A DNA stretch of 64,000 bases from Aequorivita viscosa (GTDB lineage: Bacteria; Bacteroidota; Bacteroidia; Flavobacteriales; Flavobacteriaceae): positions 1-64,000 of the forward strand of contig NZ_FNNS01000021.1 in assembly GCF_900106795.1 (NCBI RefSeq), written 5' to 3'. This document shows, piece after piece, positions 52,489 through 62,636 of this stretch. A program made the position numbers and the translations under genes. Numbering within the stretch: position 1 is the first letter of the stretch; every line of letters begins with the position of its first letter. The notes below the pieces were generated by a model that saw only the letters and a program-made list of their open reading frames with translations, was not told where the DNA came from and ran no database searches.

Positions 52489-54333
52489 ATGGAAGGCGAT
52501 AAAATGATGAATTATATAAATGATGTTTTAAAAAATATGCCAGAAGGTTGGTTAAGTACAACAACACACCGACTTGATATTTATAATGAAGCGTTGGCTA
52601 AAACTCAATTTTTACAAGAATTTGAAAAGTTATTTATTACTGCAAACTCAGAAACAGAAGCGTTAAATAAATTACCCACGGCCTACGATTACATCCGACT
52701 CGGCCACCCGTTGTCGTGTGTTTTGGAATGGGCAATTGCCAAGCTTCACCACCTTAACCCAGAAAGCGTAATCAGTTTTTCGTCGAAAACGGTTCCTATT
52801 TTATCGGTTCTAAGAAAGAATTTATTAGCCAATAAGAAAACTCAGATAATCTACACCAAAAGCTTACCTGAATATTTCGATACTGAATTGATAAGGAATG
52901 TTTATGGTTATAATTTTGAATTGAAAAAGGTCGAAAGCCAAGCAAACATTTCAGAATTTGACGGAAGTATTGTATTTGTTTCGGAAGAAGATAAAATTGG
53001 AAATATTTCGCTAAACCCAATAATTGATTTTTACATCAATCTTCATTCACAGCTTGGAAGTATTTTAATAGTAAATGGCGACCAAAACGCGCATTATATT
53101 TCAGACATTCAGCACGTGAGAAGAAGAGAAACTATTGCAATGACGCCAATTAATAGTTACGCAGCCTTAAAATCGCTTGTTGAAAAATCATCAATAAATA
53201 TAGTATCAGGTAGTATTGAAGCAAACAAAACGCTTGTATTAGATTCGCTTAAGCAGATTACGGGAACAATAGCTAAGCCACTTGTTGCATCCAGTGGATT
53301 ATCGATTCAGTATGCGATAATGATGGGACTCGTTCACGACGCCGAAGAAAACCACAAAGGGAAAGCTATCAAGTTTATTGTTCCACCAAATTGCTATGGA
53401 GGCACAAACGACCAAGCGAGACGTGTAGCTGCTTGTCTTGGCAATGTTGAAGTAGTTGATTTACCTGTAGATAGGGATAACGATATGGTTAGAAGCATTG
53501 GAATCATTTTAGACGAGATAGCGAAACAAGACGCAATTCCTTACATAATTGCTGAAATTCCGACAAACCCAAGAGTTGAAGTTCCAAATCTTGAAGACTT
53601 AAAAAACGCATTAATCAAAGAACGTAAAACCTTAAATGGAGAAATTGCGATAGATCCTGTTTTCATTTTAGATCAAACATTTTGTCCTAATTTTCATTTT
53701 TTAGGTGAAGGCGAAATTCTTTCAACTATGAGAGCCATTTCATATGCAAGTGGATCGAAGTTTCCAAGTGGAGGGCTTTGTACAGCCGGCTACGTTGTAG
53801 GAAATCAAAAGACGGACTCCTTAATGGAGAAGATTGAGCTTCATTTAAGTCTTTGTGACAATGAGGCCACATCACTTCAATATGAAATATTAGCAAAGCA
53901 ATTGCCTTCCATGAATCAAAGGATTAAGGATGCTTATAAAAACACACGTGAATTTGTAAACTTCATACAGGAAACTTTACCACAAGCAAAAATAAATTTT
54001 GTTTCAGAAGAGTTAGCACAACAAGGCTTTACACCATCTGTATTTTCATTAGACCTCCCTACAAAAGGAAATACGGATGAAGAAAGAGAGGCACATAAGA
54101 GAGCGTTGAACCTGAAGTTAATCAACTTAATGATTACTGAAATTCCTAATGAAAGTAAGTTTTGTGTGAGCTACGGGCAGTTGAAAGGCTGTTACTGGAC
54201 AATACCAGCCACATCTACTCAAGGAACAACAAAAGAAGGGGACAAAGATTATATTGTTCGCGTATCCGTTTCACCCGATTTGGATCTTGAACTTCATAAA
54301 AAGGTTTTTAAGAGATTTGTTGACAACATTTAA
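52489..54333 (+). CDS. PLP-dependent enzyme of Cys/Met metabolism type with long N-terminal domain
   Basis: A 614-residue protein. The part from about 260 onward shows the order of cystathionine-synthase-like enzymes: SSGLSIQYAIMMGL, PPNCYGGTNDQ near 300, EIPTNPRVEVPNLEDL near 356, ILDQTFCPNFHF near 396, and SYASGSKFPSGGLCTAGY with the likely pyridoxal-phosphate lysine K424. The first 250 residues have no clear match but contain an HPLSCVLEWAIAKLHHL stretch and Rossmann-like strands. That extension makes the protein much longer than the usual 380-430. The reaction is unknown. Terminator at 54358-54386. Confidence 0.75.
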   Translation: MEGDKMMNYINDVLKNMPEGWLSTTTHRLDIYNEALAKTQFLQEFEKLFITANSETEALNKLPTAYDYIRLGHPLSCVLEWAIAKLHHLNPESVISFSSKTVPILSVLRKNLLANKKTQIIYTKSLPEYFDTELIRNVYGYNFELKKVESQANISEFDGSIVFVSEEDKIGNISLNPIIDFYINLHSQLGSILIVNGDQNAHYISDIQHVRRRETIAMTPINSYAALKSLVEKSSINIVSGSIEANKTLVLDSLKQITGTIAKPLVASSGLSIQYAIMMGLVHDAEENHKGKAIKFIVPPNCYGGTNDQARRVAACLGNVEVVDLPVDRDNDMVRSIGIILDEIAKQDAIPYIIAEIPTNPRVEVPNLEDLKNALIKERKTLNGEIAIDPVFILDQTFCPNFHFLGEGEILSTMRAISYASGSKFPSGGLCTAGYVVGNQKTDSLMEKIELHLSLCDNEATSLQYEILAKQLPSMNQRIKDAYKNTREFVNFIQETLPQAKINFVSEELAQQGFTPSVFSLDLPTKGNTDEEREAHKRALNLKLINLMITEIPNESKFCVSYGQLKGCYWTIPATSTQGTTKEGDKDYIVRVSVSPDLDLELHKKVFKRFVDNI

Positions 54334-54357
54334 GCATAACCCAATGTAAAAATTAGT

Positions 54358-54386
54358 AAAGCCACAACTTAAAAAATTGTGGCTTT
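54358..54386 (+). terminator. Terminator after the PLP enzyme gene
   Basis: Perfect arms AAAGCCACAA (54358-54367) and TTGTGGCTTT (54377-54386). Confidence 0.75.
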
Positions 54387-54491
54387 GTTACCTCTAACTA
54401 TTAACAACAATTTTTGCATAATCCTGAAATCCTACAACTTTTGGACTTGATCCCCCAACGGGCTATTCAAATTAATTTTTTAAAATAAAAA

Positions 54492-54515
54492 AATCCCTCA
54501 ATTTCTTGAAGGATT
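54492..54515 (-). terminator. Terminator of the initiator tRNA gene
   Basis: AATCCCTCAA (54492-54501) pairs with TTGAAGGATT (54506-54515) with one mismatch and is followed on the minus strand by TTTTTTT. Confidence 0.7.
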
Positions 54516-54523
54516 CTTCCTAG

Positions 54524-54596
<73 letters not shown>

Positions 54597-54770
54597 ATAT
54601 AGATTTTCAATATTTCATTCTTAGCTTTTAACTTTCGGTTCATAATGCCGATAGAAATATTGGACTGCAAAGATACAAAGGATTTCCATTATAACAAGTC
54701 TTGACCACATAATTTTTAAAAGTTTTAAAAGATATAAATTTTGAAATGCAATCTTTCTTATCTTTAAATA

Positions 54771-56321
54771 ATGAAAAAGCCTCTTAGAACACTATCATAC
54801 GCACTCTTATCTGCTGGATTTGTAGCTATTATCATCATTTTTACCACAAACTTGATCATTGAAAACAAGCTTAAAAACTATGTGAAAACAGCGTTACCAG
54901 AAAACTTAGATGCACTTTACGAATCACTTTCAGTAAATGTATTAAATGGATCTGTATCTCTAGGAAGTCCGTCGCTTACAATTCGAAACCAGAAAGACAG
55001 CATAAAGCATACTTTTATAAATGCGGAAAAACTCAAGATTTCCGGAATAAGCTATTGGAGCTATTTGATAAATAATGAAATAAAACTTGATGAAATATTT
55101 ATTGAAGACCCAGAAATAAAGTTTTACAAAGACAGGAAAAAATCGGACAAAGACAGTATTTCACAAAAGTCTCTTGAATTAGACAAACCAATTTATTTGG
55201 ATTTATTGAAAATAGATAAAGCTAAAATTTCAATTTATGAAGCTGGAAAAGATTCAATTAAACTCTCTACAAAAAAATTATTTATAAAAGCGGGAGAGAT
55301 TACTGTGAATAACAATACTTTAAAACAAAAAATCCCTTTCAAATATGAAAATATAGAAGCCATAGGTGACACAGTTTTTGTTAAAGCGAGTGATTTCGAA
55401 AACTTGACTATAGCCAACTTTTCATTAAAAAACAATAATGCTATATTCAATACACTAGAATTTAAGACTAAATATTCTAAAGCTAAACTCACGGAGATTA
55501 TTAAAGTTGAACGCGACCATTATAATCTTGCGCTTAAATCGCTTTCTGTAAATTATTTTGATTTCGGATATACTAACGATAAACTCTTTACAAAAAGTGG
55601 AGAGATTGTTCTGAATAGCCCTACTCTTCACATTTTTCGTGATAAACTGGCTCCAGACGATTTATCAGAAAAGCCACTTTACAGCAAATCACTTCGAGAG
55701 TTACCCTTTCAGCTTACAGTTGATTCAATAAAAGTAAACAATGGTTATCTTGAATATGAAGAAAAAGTAAATAAAGACAATAACGGCGGGAGCATAAACT
55801 TTAAAGATTTAAATGCTACTTTCTTAAATGTTAGCAACACTTATAAAAGCCCTATAAAAACAGAATTAAACATAAACGCACTATTTATGGGTAACACGCC
55901 CTACACTACAAAATGGACTTTTGACGTTCAAGATCCTAGTGATAGCTTTTTATTTGCAGGGAGATTAGGGGTTTTGGAAGCAGAAAAAATGAACAGTTTT
56001 ACAGAACCTAATTTAAAGGTAAAACTAGAAGGTAAAGTAGATAAGGCTTTTTTCACTATTGATGGAAACCACAGCACATCGAAAACCAATATGAAAATAA
56101 ACTATTCGAATTTTAAAATAAGTGTGCTTAAAAGTAATGGTGAAAAGAAAGATAAGTTTCTCTCTACAATTGTGAATGTTTTTGTTTCAAAAAACAGCGA
56201 TAAAAAAGATAGCCAATTTAAAGAAGGATCGGCTGAAGCTACTAGAGATAAAACTAAATCGATATTCAACTTTATTTGGATTAGTGTGAAGAACGCGCTA
56301 CAAAAGTGTGTAACAATTTAA
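54771..56321 (+). CDS. AsmA/DUF748-like membrane-anchored protein
   Basis: A 516-residue protein with one N-terminal TM helix (about 9-30, ALLSAGFVAIIIIFTTNLII) and a long beta-rich periplasmic region. Repeated stretches such as LSVNVLNGSVSLGSPSLTIRN and GEIVLNSPTLHIF resemble AsmA/DUF748-type chorein proteins that span the periplasm and carry lipids. The family fit is by pattern only. Single gene. Confidence 0.6.
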   Translation: MKKPLRTLSYALLSAGFVAIIIIFTTNLIIENKLKNYVKTALPENLDALYESLSVNVLNGSVSLGSPSLTIRNQKDSIKHTFINAEKLKISGISYWSYLINNEIKLDEIFIEDPEIKFYKDRKKSDKDSISQKSLELDKPIYLDLLKIDKAKISIYEAGKDSIKLSTKKLFIKAGEITVNNNTLKQKIPFKYENIEAIGDTVFVKASDFENLTIANFSLKNNNAIFNTLEFKTKYSKAKLTEIIKVERDHYNLALKSLSVNYFDFGYTNDKLFTKSGEIVLNSPTLHIFRDKLAPDDLSEKPLYSKSLRELPFQLTVDSIKVNNGYLEYEEKVNKDNNGGSINFKDLNATFLNVSNTYKSPIKTELNINALFMGNTPYTTKWTFDVQDPSDSFLFAGRLGVLEAEKMNSFTEPNLKVKLEGKVDKAFFTIDGNHSTSKTNMKINYSNFKISVLKSNGEKKDKFLSTIVNVFVSKNSDKKDSQFKEGSAEATRDKTKSIFNFIWISVKNALQKCVTI

Positions 56322-56346
56322 TGAATAAAACGCTCATTATTGAAGT

Positions 56347-56529
56347 TTACTGCCCGATACTGCGGACATTAAAATCAGTTAGCTCACCATTAATAAAGGC
56401 GACTTCAATCTCTAACGGGTTACAGCACACCTCACAATCTTCAATATACTTTTGATTGGGTATTGATGAGTCCAGTAGTACTGAAACTGACTCCCAACAG
56501 AACGGACATTGAAAAAAATGCTCTTTCAT
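56347..56529 (-). CDS. CPXCG cysteine-rich small protein
   Basis: A 60-residue protein with CPFC at residues 8-11 and CEVCC near 32-36, matching the CPXCG-motif zinc-binding family. It begins 18 bp downstream of the ABC-F gene on the same strand. Function unknown. Confidence 0.85.
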   Translation of the reverse strand: MKEHFFQCPFCWESVSVLLDSSIPNQKYIEDCEVCCNPLEIEVAFINGELTDFNVRSIGQ

Positions 56530-56547
56530 AATAACTGAAATGGTTTT

Positions 56548-58464
56548 TTAAGACAAGGAATCTAACGTTTCTTGAAGCACTTCCCAGTCTTGCATTAATT
56601 TTTTAAGTTGCTTTTTCTTTTCTTGATATTTATCAAAAAAATGAGGCTTGGCTATTGTTTCTTCATAATTAACAAGTAATTCTGTATCAATTTCAGCAAT
56701 TTCCTTTTCTAAAGAAGCTATGGAAGCTTCCACGTTGCTCAATTTATTTTTAGTGGATTTTAGTTTTTTCTGAAGCTCATACTCCTCACCTGCAGTTCGA
56801 TTTTCTTTTCCTTGCGTAGAGGTCGCCACAGTACGTTTTTCTGCTTCTCTAAGGTTATCAAGATTACGCTGTTCAAGGAAATAATCTATATCACCTAAAT
56901 ATTCCTTTATTTGATGATCTTTGAATTCGTATACTTTATTGGTTAAACCTTGAAGAAAATCCCGATCGTGAGAAACCAGAATTAAGGTACCTTCGAAGCT
57001 TTTTAGTGCATCCTTCAATACATTTTTAGATTTTATATCAAGGTGGTTCGTAGGCTCATCCATAACCAAAACATTAAACGGTTGAAGTAGTAATTTTGCA
57101 AGAGCTAAACGGTTTCTTTCACCCCCACTCAACACTCTTACATATTTTTCTACTTCATCACCTCTAAATAAAAAAGAGCCTAAAATGTCTCTAACCCGGC
57201 TACGGTTCTTCTCGTTTGCCGCATCGATCATTGTATCTAGAACAGTTTTTTTTCCATCTAAATGGTCTGCTTGATTTTGGGCAAAATACCCTATTTGCAC
57301 ATTATGCCCAAGACTAAGTTTTCCACCGTGGTCTATTTCGCCTACAATAATTTTTGCCAAAGTAGATTTCCCTTGACCGTTTTGGCCTACAAAGGCTATT
57401 TTAGCCTCTCTTTCAACCATTAAATCTACACCTTGCAGCACTTGATTATCACCGTAGCTTTTTGAAATATTTTCAGCTTCAATTACCACTTTCCCAGGCG
57501 TAACCGAAATTGGAAACCGCAACGTCATAACGCTATTATCATCTTCATCGACCTCAATGCGATCAATTTTATCAAGTTTTTTTATAAGCGATTGTGCCAT
57601 TGTAGCTTTACTCGCCTTAGCTCGGAATTTATCAATCAGTTTTTCAGTTTGTTCTATTTGTTTTTGCTGATTTTTTTGCGAAGCCAGTTGCTGCTCCCGC
57701 AATTCATTCCGAAGCACTAAATATTGCGTATAGGGCTTATTAAAGTCGTAAATCTTTCCAAGCGAAATTTCTATTGTGCGATTGGTTACATTATCCAAAA
57801 ACATTTTATCGTGCGAAACGATAACTACTGCCCCCAAGTAGGACCTCAAAAAATCCTCTAACCACAGGATTGATTCAATATCTAGGTGATTTGTGGGCTC
57901 ATCGAGCAACAAGATGTCATTGTTTTGAAGAAGTAGTTTTGCAAGTTCAATCCGCATTCGCCAACCTCCTGAGAAAGTTTCCGTTAGTTTATTAAAATCT
58001 TCTCTTTGAAACCCTAGACCTTGTAAAATACGTTCAGTTTCACCTTGGTAATTGTAACCACCGTGAATTTCGTATTGGTGCTGCACATCGTTTAAATCGA
58101 CCATTAATTGGTTATAACCATCGCTTTCATAGTCGGTTCGTTCTGCCAGCTGCGTATTTATGTGCTCGAGGTTTTTTTCAAGTTTCTTTATTTTTGTAAA
58201 AGCTTCATAGGATTCTTCTAAGACAGTGCGTCCCATTTCGAAGTCGATATCCTGTTTCAAAAAGCCTATTGAAATTTCTTTATCTGTAGCAATTTGTCCA
58301 GTGTCATACTCCTGTTCACCAGCGATAATTTTCAATAATGTCGATTTCCCTGCTCCATTTTTTCCAACTAAACCGACTCGATCACCAGATTTTAGCTGAA
58401 AAGTAATTTTTTCAAACAAGTATTCACCTTGAAAGGAAACAGAAAGATTATGGATATTGATCAT
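56548..58464 (-). CDS. ABC-F family ATPase (Uup-like)
   Basis: A 638-residue soluble protein with two ABC ATPase domains. Domain 1 has GKNGAGKSTLLK near residue 36, FSGGWRMRIELAKLLL and LLLDEPTNHLDI. Domain 2 has GQNGQGKSTLAK near 352, LSGGERNRLALAKLLLQP and DEPTNHLD. Between them is the P-site tRNA-interaction linker rich in Lys and Gln, and a coiled-coil C-terminal domain follows (about 560-635). ABC-F proteins act on ribosomes. I take ATG 58464 as start; an earlier in-frame start at 58590 adds 42 unlikely residues and overlaps the divergent gene. Confidence 0.95.
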   Translation of the reverse strand: MINIHNLSVSFQGEYLFEKITFQLKSGDRVGLVGKNGAGKSTLLKIIAGEQEYDTGQIATDKEISIGFLKQDIDFEMGRTVLEESYEAFTKIKKLEKNLEHINTQLAERTDYESDGYNQLMVDLNDVQHQYEIHGGYNYQGETERILQGLGFQREDFNKLTETFSGGWRMRIELAKLLLQNNDILLLDEPTNHLDIESILWLEDFLRSYLGAVVIVSHDKMFLDNVTNRTIEISLGKIYDFNKPYTQYLVLRNELREQQLASQKNQQKQIEQTEKLIDKFRAKASKATMAQSLIKKLDKIDRIEVDEDDNSVMTLRFPISVTPGKVVIEAENISKSYGDNQVLQGVDLMVEREAKIAFVGQNGQGKSTLAKIIVGEIDHGGKLSLGHNVQIGYFAQNQADHLDGKKTVLDTMIDAANEKNRSRVRDILGSFLFRGDEVEKYVRVLSGGERNRLALAKLLLQPFNVLVMDEPTNHLDIKSKNVLKDALKSFEGTLILVSHDRDFLQGLTNKVYEFKDHQIKEYLGDIDYFLEQRNLDNLREAEKRTVATSTQGKENRTAGEEYELQKKLKSTKNKLSNVEASIASLEKEIAEIDTELLVNYEETIAKPHFFDKYQEKKKQLKKLMQDWEVLQETLDSLS

Positions 58465-58584
58465 TATATAACTTATGTAGTTTGAGGTAATTAATATTTC
58501 AAATTTTGAACCCCGAAATATTACTGATTGCCAGTGGGCAAGTGTGCAAAGATGCTTATTTTTGTGGTGCAAAAAAAACTGACA

Positions 58585-58974
58585 ATGCAATTTCTAAAAG
58601 GCAATAAACTTTACAGTATTCTTACAGGAACCTGCCCCGTTTGTCACAACGGTGAGATGTATCTAGAAAAAAATCCGTTCAACTTAAAGAAAAACCTAAA
58701 AATGCACGAGAGGTGCAGTCATTGTGGTACAAAATTTAAAATGGAACCATCTTTTTTTTATGGTGCAATGTATGTTAGCTACGGCGTAGGGGTTGCTATA
58801 GCTGTGGCAACATTTGTCATAGCTTTTTTCCTTTTAGGCCTTGATAGACACTATACGTTTTTTACGATAATTATTGTACTAATTGTATTATTTCCTATTA
58901 TTTTGAGAGTGTCGCGAAACATCTGGATTAACTTATTTATGCACTACGATAAAAATTTAGACAATAAAGAATAG
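58585..58974 (+). CDS. DUF983 membrane protein with zinc ribbon
   Basis: A 129-residue protein read from ATG 58585. A CPVCHNGEMY knuckle (CxxC near residue 17) and CSHCGTKF (near 44) form a zinc ribbon before two TM helices (about 58-82 and 88-108), the DUF983 layout. It is divergent from the ABC-F gene. Function unknown. Confidence 0.88.
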   Translation: MQFLKGNKLYSILTGTCPVCHNGEMYLEKNPFNLKKNLKMHERCSHCGTKFKMEPSFFYGAMYVSYGVGVAIAVATFVIAFFLLGLDRHYTFFTIIIVLIVLFPIILRVSRNIWINLFMHYDKNLDNKE

Positions 58975-59004
58975 TGCAAAATTTTTTGACATTTACGTCA
59001 AGGA

Positions 59005-60051
59005 TTAATTAGCAATTCGATTAATATCCATTTCTGAAGGAAGCGGCATTCCGTCTGTGATATTAATATATAAAATCTCTGATAATAACGGAGCCATTGT
59101 AAAACCTCGTGAACCTAGGCCGTTAAAAAAAACCACTCGGCTGTTGTTTGCAATACTACCCAATAACGGTTTTCTATCTCGGGTTGTAGGTCTAATGCCC
59201 ACAGTTTGATCTATTATTTCAAACGGACAATTAATCATCGTTTTCAATTTAGCAGAAATTTCCTGCTCAGCCTTTGCACTTCTATCACGACCGGAATCGT
59301 TTGCTCCAAAAGTAGCTCCTACTTTATACAAAGAATCTCCTAGCGGAATTATATAAAAACTGCCTTTAATTAAAATATTCACTTTCAACTTTGGTGCTTT
59401 AACTATTAAATATTCCCCTTTATTAGGAATGATTCCGTTGATAGGGAAGAAAGGATTATTCATAACATTAGGGCCATCGCAAAAAACGATTTTATCAGCT
59501 ATAATATCGTTATAGACAATATTATCATTCTCAACTTTCAATTCATTATAAAGAAACTCTTGTGTAAGCAAACTGCTTTTAGCTTGTAAATAGTTTTTAT
59601 AAGCAGCTAATAAGCGGGAAGTATTAATTCGTGCTGTACCAGTCACTTTTCCAAAACCATAAGATTCAGTGATACTAGGATTAGTATTTTGAACAAAATT
59701 GGGTGAAAGAAATTGTTGTAGTTCACGTTTATCACTTGCTACAGACCAATCATTTTGTTCTTCTACACTTTTAAAAATTCGCAAAATTGGAGTTTCAAAA
59801 AAGAAGTCCGTTTGAAGCGTATGCATCAAGTTTTTATAAAATGACAATGCAACGGGATAAAATTCTGAAGTATTCCAGGCAGCATTAAAGCGTTTTAATA
59901 CAGTTGGGTTAAAAACACCACCAGACATAGCAGTGGCTCCATTAGACCCGTTATCAATGGCCATGAAGCTCTTATTTTGCTTTAGAAGTTGTTCTGAAAA
60001 ACAAATTCCAGCTATACCTAACCCAACAACTATATAATCAACCTTTTTCAT
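59005..60051 (-). CDS. FAD-dependent oxidoreductase (DAO family)
   Basis: A 348-residue protein of the D-amino acid oxidase fold. The dinucleotide motif is VVGLGIAGICFSEQL near residue 8, and the FAD domain ends with VGIRPTTRDRKPLLG and FFNGLGSRGFTMAPLLSE. It probably oxidises an amino acid or a related amine. It lies downstream of gldN on the same strand, separated by a terminator (60065-60103), so it need not be part of the gld operon. Confidence 0.85.
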   Translation of the reverse strand: MKKVDYIVVGLGIAGICFSEQLLKQNKSFMAIDNGSNGATAMSGGVFNPTVLKRFNAAWNTSEFYPVALSFYKNLMHTLQTDFFFETPILRIFKSVEEQNDWSVASDKRELQQFLSPNFVQNTNPSITESYGFGKVTGTARINTSRLLAAYKNYLQAKSSLLTQEFLYNELKVENDNIVYNDIIADKIVFCDGPNVMNNPFFPINGIIPNKGEYLIVKAPKLKVNILIKGSFYIIPLGDSLYKVGATFGANDSGRDRSAKAEQEISAKLKTMINCPFEIIDQTVGIRPTTRDRKPLLGSIANNSRVVFFNGLGSRGFTMAPLLSEILYINITDGMPLPSEMDINRIAN

Positions 60052-60064
60052 TGTATAAAATTAA

Positions 60065-60103
60065 AAAACCCTTCAAATTCCAAAAGGAAGCTTGAAGGGT
60101 TTT
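60065..60103 (-). terminator. Terminator of the gldKLMN operon
   Basis: AAAACCCTTCAA (60065-60076) pairs exactly with TTGAAGGGTTTT (60092-60103). On the minus strand it is followed by TTTAATTTT, 26 bp after the gldN stop. Confidence 0.85.
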
Positions 60104-60128
60104 AATTATAATTGTGTAGAACAACGAC

Positions 60129-61028
60129 TTAGTAATTCCACAAATCGATTTCGATATTACGAATTTCTTCTTTGATTCGTTCAGACTCCATCAATTGCAT
60201 CAGAGCGTTATCGGTAATGTAATCTTTAACTTCCCTATCACCTTGAACGTTATCTTCTTGATAAATCACAGCGCTAAAACGTCTTGCGTTCAACAAGTGG
60301 TCGTAAGAAATAGGTTGCGAGGTGTTTTGTCTGTTAAATGCCTTTGCTTGATGCAGCGCCTCTCTTGCTGCGGGAAACCAAACCCAAAACAATTCAACTT
60401 TAGAGTCTATACCATCATCTGGATATGCTTTTGAACGCGCTTCGTTAGCTACAGGGCATAGCCCCAACAGACGATATCTCAAATCGCCTTGACGCTTGTC
60501 TATGTACCAATATCCTCGAATACGATATTCTTGAATATCACCGGCATTGATTTCAAATCGACGAACAAATTGCTCATCCACAATACCTTCTGCGTTATAC
60601 TGCTCAATACCAGCATCAGTAGTATCACTGTACACCAAAGAAGCTTGAATATCGTCTAATGTTCTTTTCTCTGTGAAATAAGAATCGGCATAAATTTCAG
60701 AAATGTTACCATTTTGAATGTTTCTAACTAGAACATCATATAAAGAACGTCTATCTGAACCAATGTTATTTGTATCGATTGGATAATACAGAGGGAAGTT
60801 TACCCTTTCATCCAAATCGATGATTTCCCACGTAGTTTTAGACCACAGCACATCGCGCTCGTCGGTGTAACCATACGGTATTGGTTTATCATTGTCATTG
60901 GCAATTTGCGCTTCAGTCTTTTTACCTATTTCATCTGGAGTCCTAGCATTAAGAATATTTACTTGTGCATTTGCACTTGCAAAGATTCCAAAACCAAAAA
61001 CACATAAAACAACATTTTTCAAATTCAT
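60129..61028 (-). CDS. gldN: Type IX secretion/gliding protein GldN
   Basis: A 299-residue periplasmic protein with a signal peptide (about 1-21, ASANAQ). The mature N-terminus has the family pattern ILNARTPDEIGKK, and the rest contains ERDVLWSKTTWEIIDLDERVNFPLYYP, DVLVRNIQNG and YWYIDKRQGDLRYRLLGL. GldN with GldK forms the periplasmic ring associated with the outer membrane. It is the last gene of the gldKLMN operon, 17 bp after gldM. Confidence 0.96.
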   Translation of the reverse strand: MNLKNVVLCVFGFGIFASANAQVNILNARTPDEIGKKTEAQIANDNDKPIPYGYTDERDVLWSKTTWEIIDLDERVNFPLYYPIDTNNIGSDRRSLYDVLVRNIQNGNISEIYADSYFTEKRTLDDIQASLVYSDTTDAGIEQYNAEGIVDEQFVRRFEINAGDIQEYRIRGYWYIDKRQGDLRYRLLGLCPVANEARSKAYPDDGIDSKVELFWVWFPAAREALHQAKAFNRQNTSQPISYDHLLNARRFSAVIYQEDNVQGDREVKDYITDNALMQLMESERIKEEIRNIEIDLWNY

Positions 61029-61045
61029 ACCTATCGGATTTTATT

Positions 61046-62593
61046 CTAGTTTGTCAATTCAACAAATACAGGAGAAATTTTCTTTAATTTATATCCTGAG
61101 TTTCCTGAAAGACTCGCGTTAATATCAAAAATTTGTACAGTTTCTCCACGTCCTGCACGTCGTAGAGCTCCTTTAGCATCGTTACTAAGTTTGTTTCCAG
61201 AAACCTTAATTGTAGGCTGTCCAGCAACTTTGAAGCTAAAACCAGTTACATTTAATTTAAGGTCAAAATCGAAGTCCATTAATTCAGCACCAACACTAGA
61301 TATTTCTAGCCCTTGTCTTTGCATACGAACTGGACCACCGCCACCATCTTCCCCACGGATTGTTCCTGTAGGTCTTGGAATATCCTTAATACGGAAAGTT
61401 TTACTATCTGAAACGGTTTCTCCCCCTGGAAGTTTACCGCTAACGCTAATTTTTACTTCACGACCTTGAATGCTCGTAGCGTTCATTACATACTTTCCAG
61501 CACCACCAGCAGGCGATAAACCAGGAGCATTTGCTGAAACAGTACCAACACCAGGAATAGAAATGGTCATTGGGTTTTCAACCCCACGATAAACCACATT
61601 CATCTTATCTGCAGAAATTACTGCAGCATTTGGTTTTGGAATTACTGCATACGAACTTTTAATTTCAATACTTACAACGGAGTCGCCTTCCTTAAATTGT
61701 AATTCTCCCTTTAATTCTTGCTCACCTACATTTCCAGCAGGGAAATCAAGAACCACTTGTCCACCGGCAGTTTCAGTAATTTCCTTCCCGTTTACAACAA
61801 CTTTATCAAAGTTAAGAGTGTTGTCAAAACGACCTAAGACAACTCTTCCTTTAAAGTTTTCTCCGTTGAAGAAAGCAGTCTTATCTGGCACTACAATCGC
61901 TTGATAGTTAGACATAGATAACTGCTTTACTTGCTCTCCAGCAAGCATAGCTTGAAGAACATCGTTTTGGGTTACTTTAATATCCGCTTGCATCTGCGTT
62001 AATTTAGTTCTAGATGCTACCAACGGGAAGCCTTCAAAATGATAATTTAGCCATCTAATTTCTACACCTTTACGATTTTTTTCAGGTGAAGTAGTAAACT
62101 TTGACTTTACATCTTCTGCGATTTGTGGATAAGAATCACCAATAATTGCTATCACTCCTTCTCTAAAGCCATCTACTTTGTCTACAAATTCTTGACCTGC
62201 TTTAGAAAGCTTATCACCACTAAACCATTTTTGGTCTAAATGATCAGATTTATCTTGTATCTCATAATCTTTAGGATCTTCGATATCTTTCATCATTTCA
62301 TCCTTAACTCCTTCTATATAGCTATCTAGTTCTTGAGCCAATGCGTTAACCTGATTGGCTTTATCTAGAACAGGCTTATATTTTGCTGGTTGCTCTTGTG
62401 CTTTTTCTGCCAAACCACCAAGGAACGCTTGGTTACGTTGGTCTGAAGCGACATTCGCTTTAGCAATTTTGTCATTTAATAATCCAAATGCAGATAATAC
62501 TTCTTTTGACATATTTAAAGCCAACATGGCGATGAATATTAAATACATCATGTTAATCATTTTCTGCCTTGGGGATAGTTTTCCTCCTGCCAT
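61046..62593 (-). CDS. gldM: Type IX secretion motor protein GldM
   Basis: A 515-residue inner membrane protein. The start MAGGKLSPRQKMINMMYL carries Arg9, the residue implicated in proton coupling with GldL. The single TM is at about 13-31. The long periplasmic part has four domains, including a Gly/Pro-rich stretch near 390-425 (DIPRPTGTIRGEDGGGG). GldM transmits rotation from GldL to the outer membrane machinery. Gap to gldL is 43 bp. Confidence 0.97.
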   Translation of the reverse strand: MAGGKLSPRQKMINMMYLIFIAMLALNMSKEVLSAFGLLNDKIAKANVASDQRNQAFLGGLAEKAQEQPAKYKPVLDKANQVNALAQELDSYIEGVKDEMMKDIEDPKDYEIQDKSDHLDQKWFSGDKLSKAGQEFVDKVDGFREGVIAIIGDSYPQIAEDVKSKFTTSPEKNRKGVEIRWLNYHFEGFPLVASRTKLTQMQADIKVTQNDVLQAMLAGEQVKQLSMSNYQAIVVPDKTAFFNGENFKGRVVLGRFDNTLNFDKVVVNGKEITETAGGQVVLDFPAGNVGEQELKGELQFKEGDSVVSIEIKSSYAVIPKPNAAVISADKMNVVYRGVENPMTISIPGVGTVSANAPGLSPAGGAGKYVMNATSIQGREVKISVSGKLPGGETVSDSKTFRIKDIPRPTGTIRGEDGGGGPVRMQRQGLEISSVGAELMDFDFDLKLNVTGFSFKVAGQPTIKVSGNKLSNDAKGALRRAGRGETVQIFDINASLSGNSGYKLKKISPVFVELTN

Positions 62594-62636
62594 TTTAATT
62601 CTTCTTTAAAGATTAATAATTAAGGTAGAACCTATC

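Noticed and set aside
56548-58590. Longer ABC-F form starting at 58590
   Set aside because: The first 42 residues are unlike any ABC-F N-terminus and overlap the divergent DUF983 gene; ATG 58464 fits the family.
58986-59001. TTGAC-ATTTAC-GTCAA as a second Crp/Fnr site
   Set aside because: Spacer is 6 bp instead of 4 and it lies between two convergent gene ends, not at a promoter.
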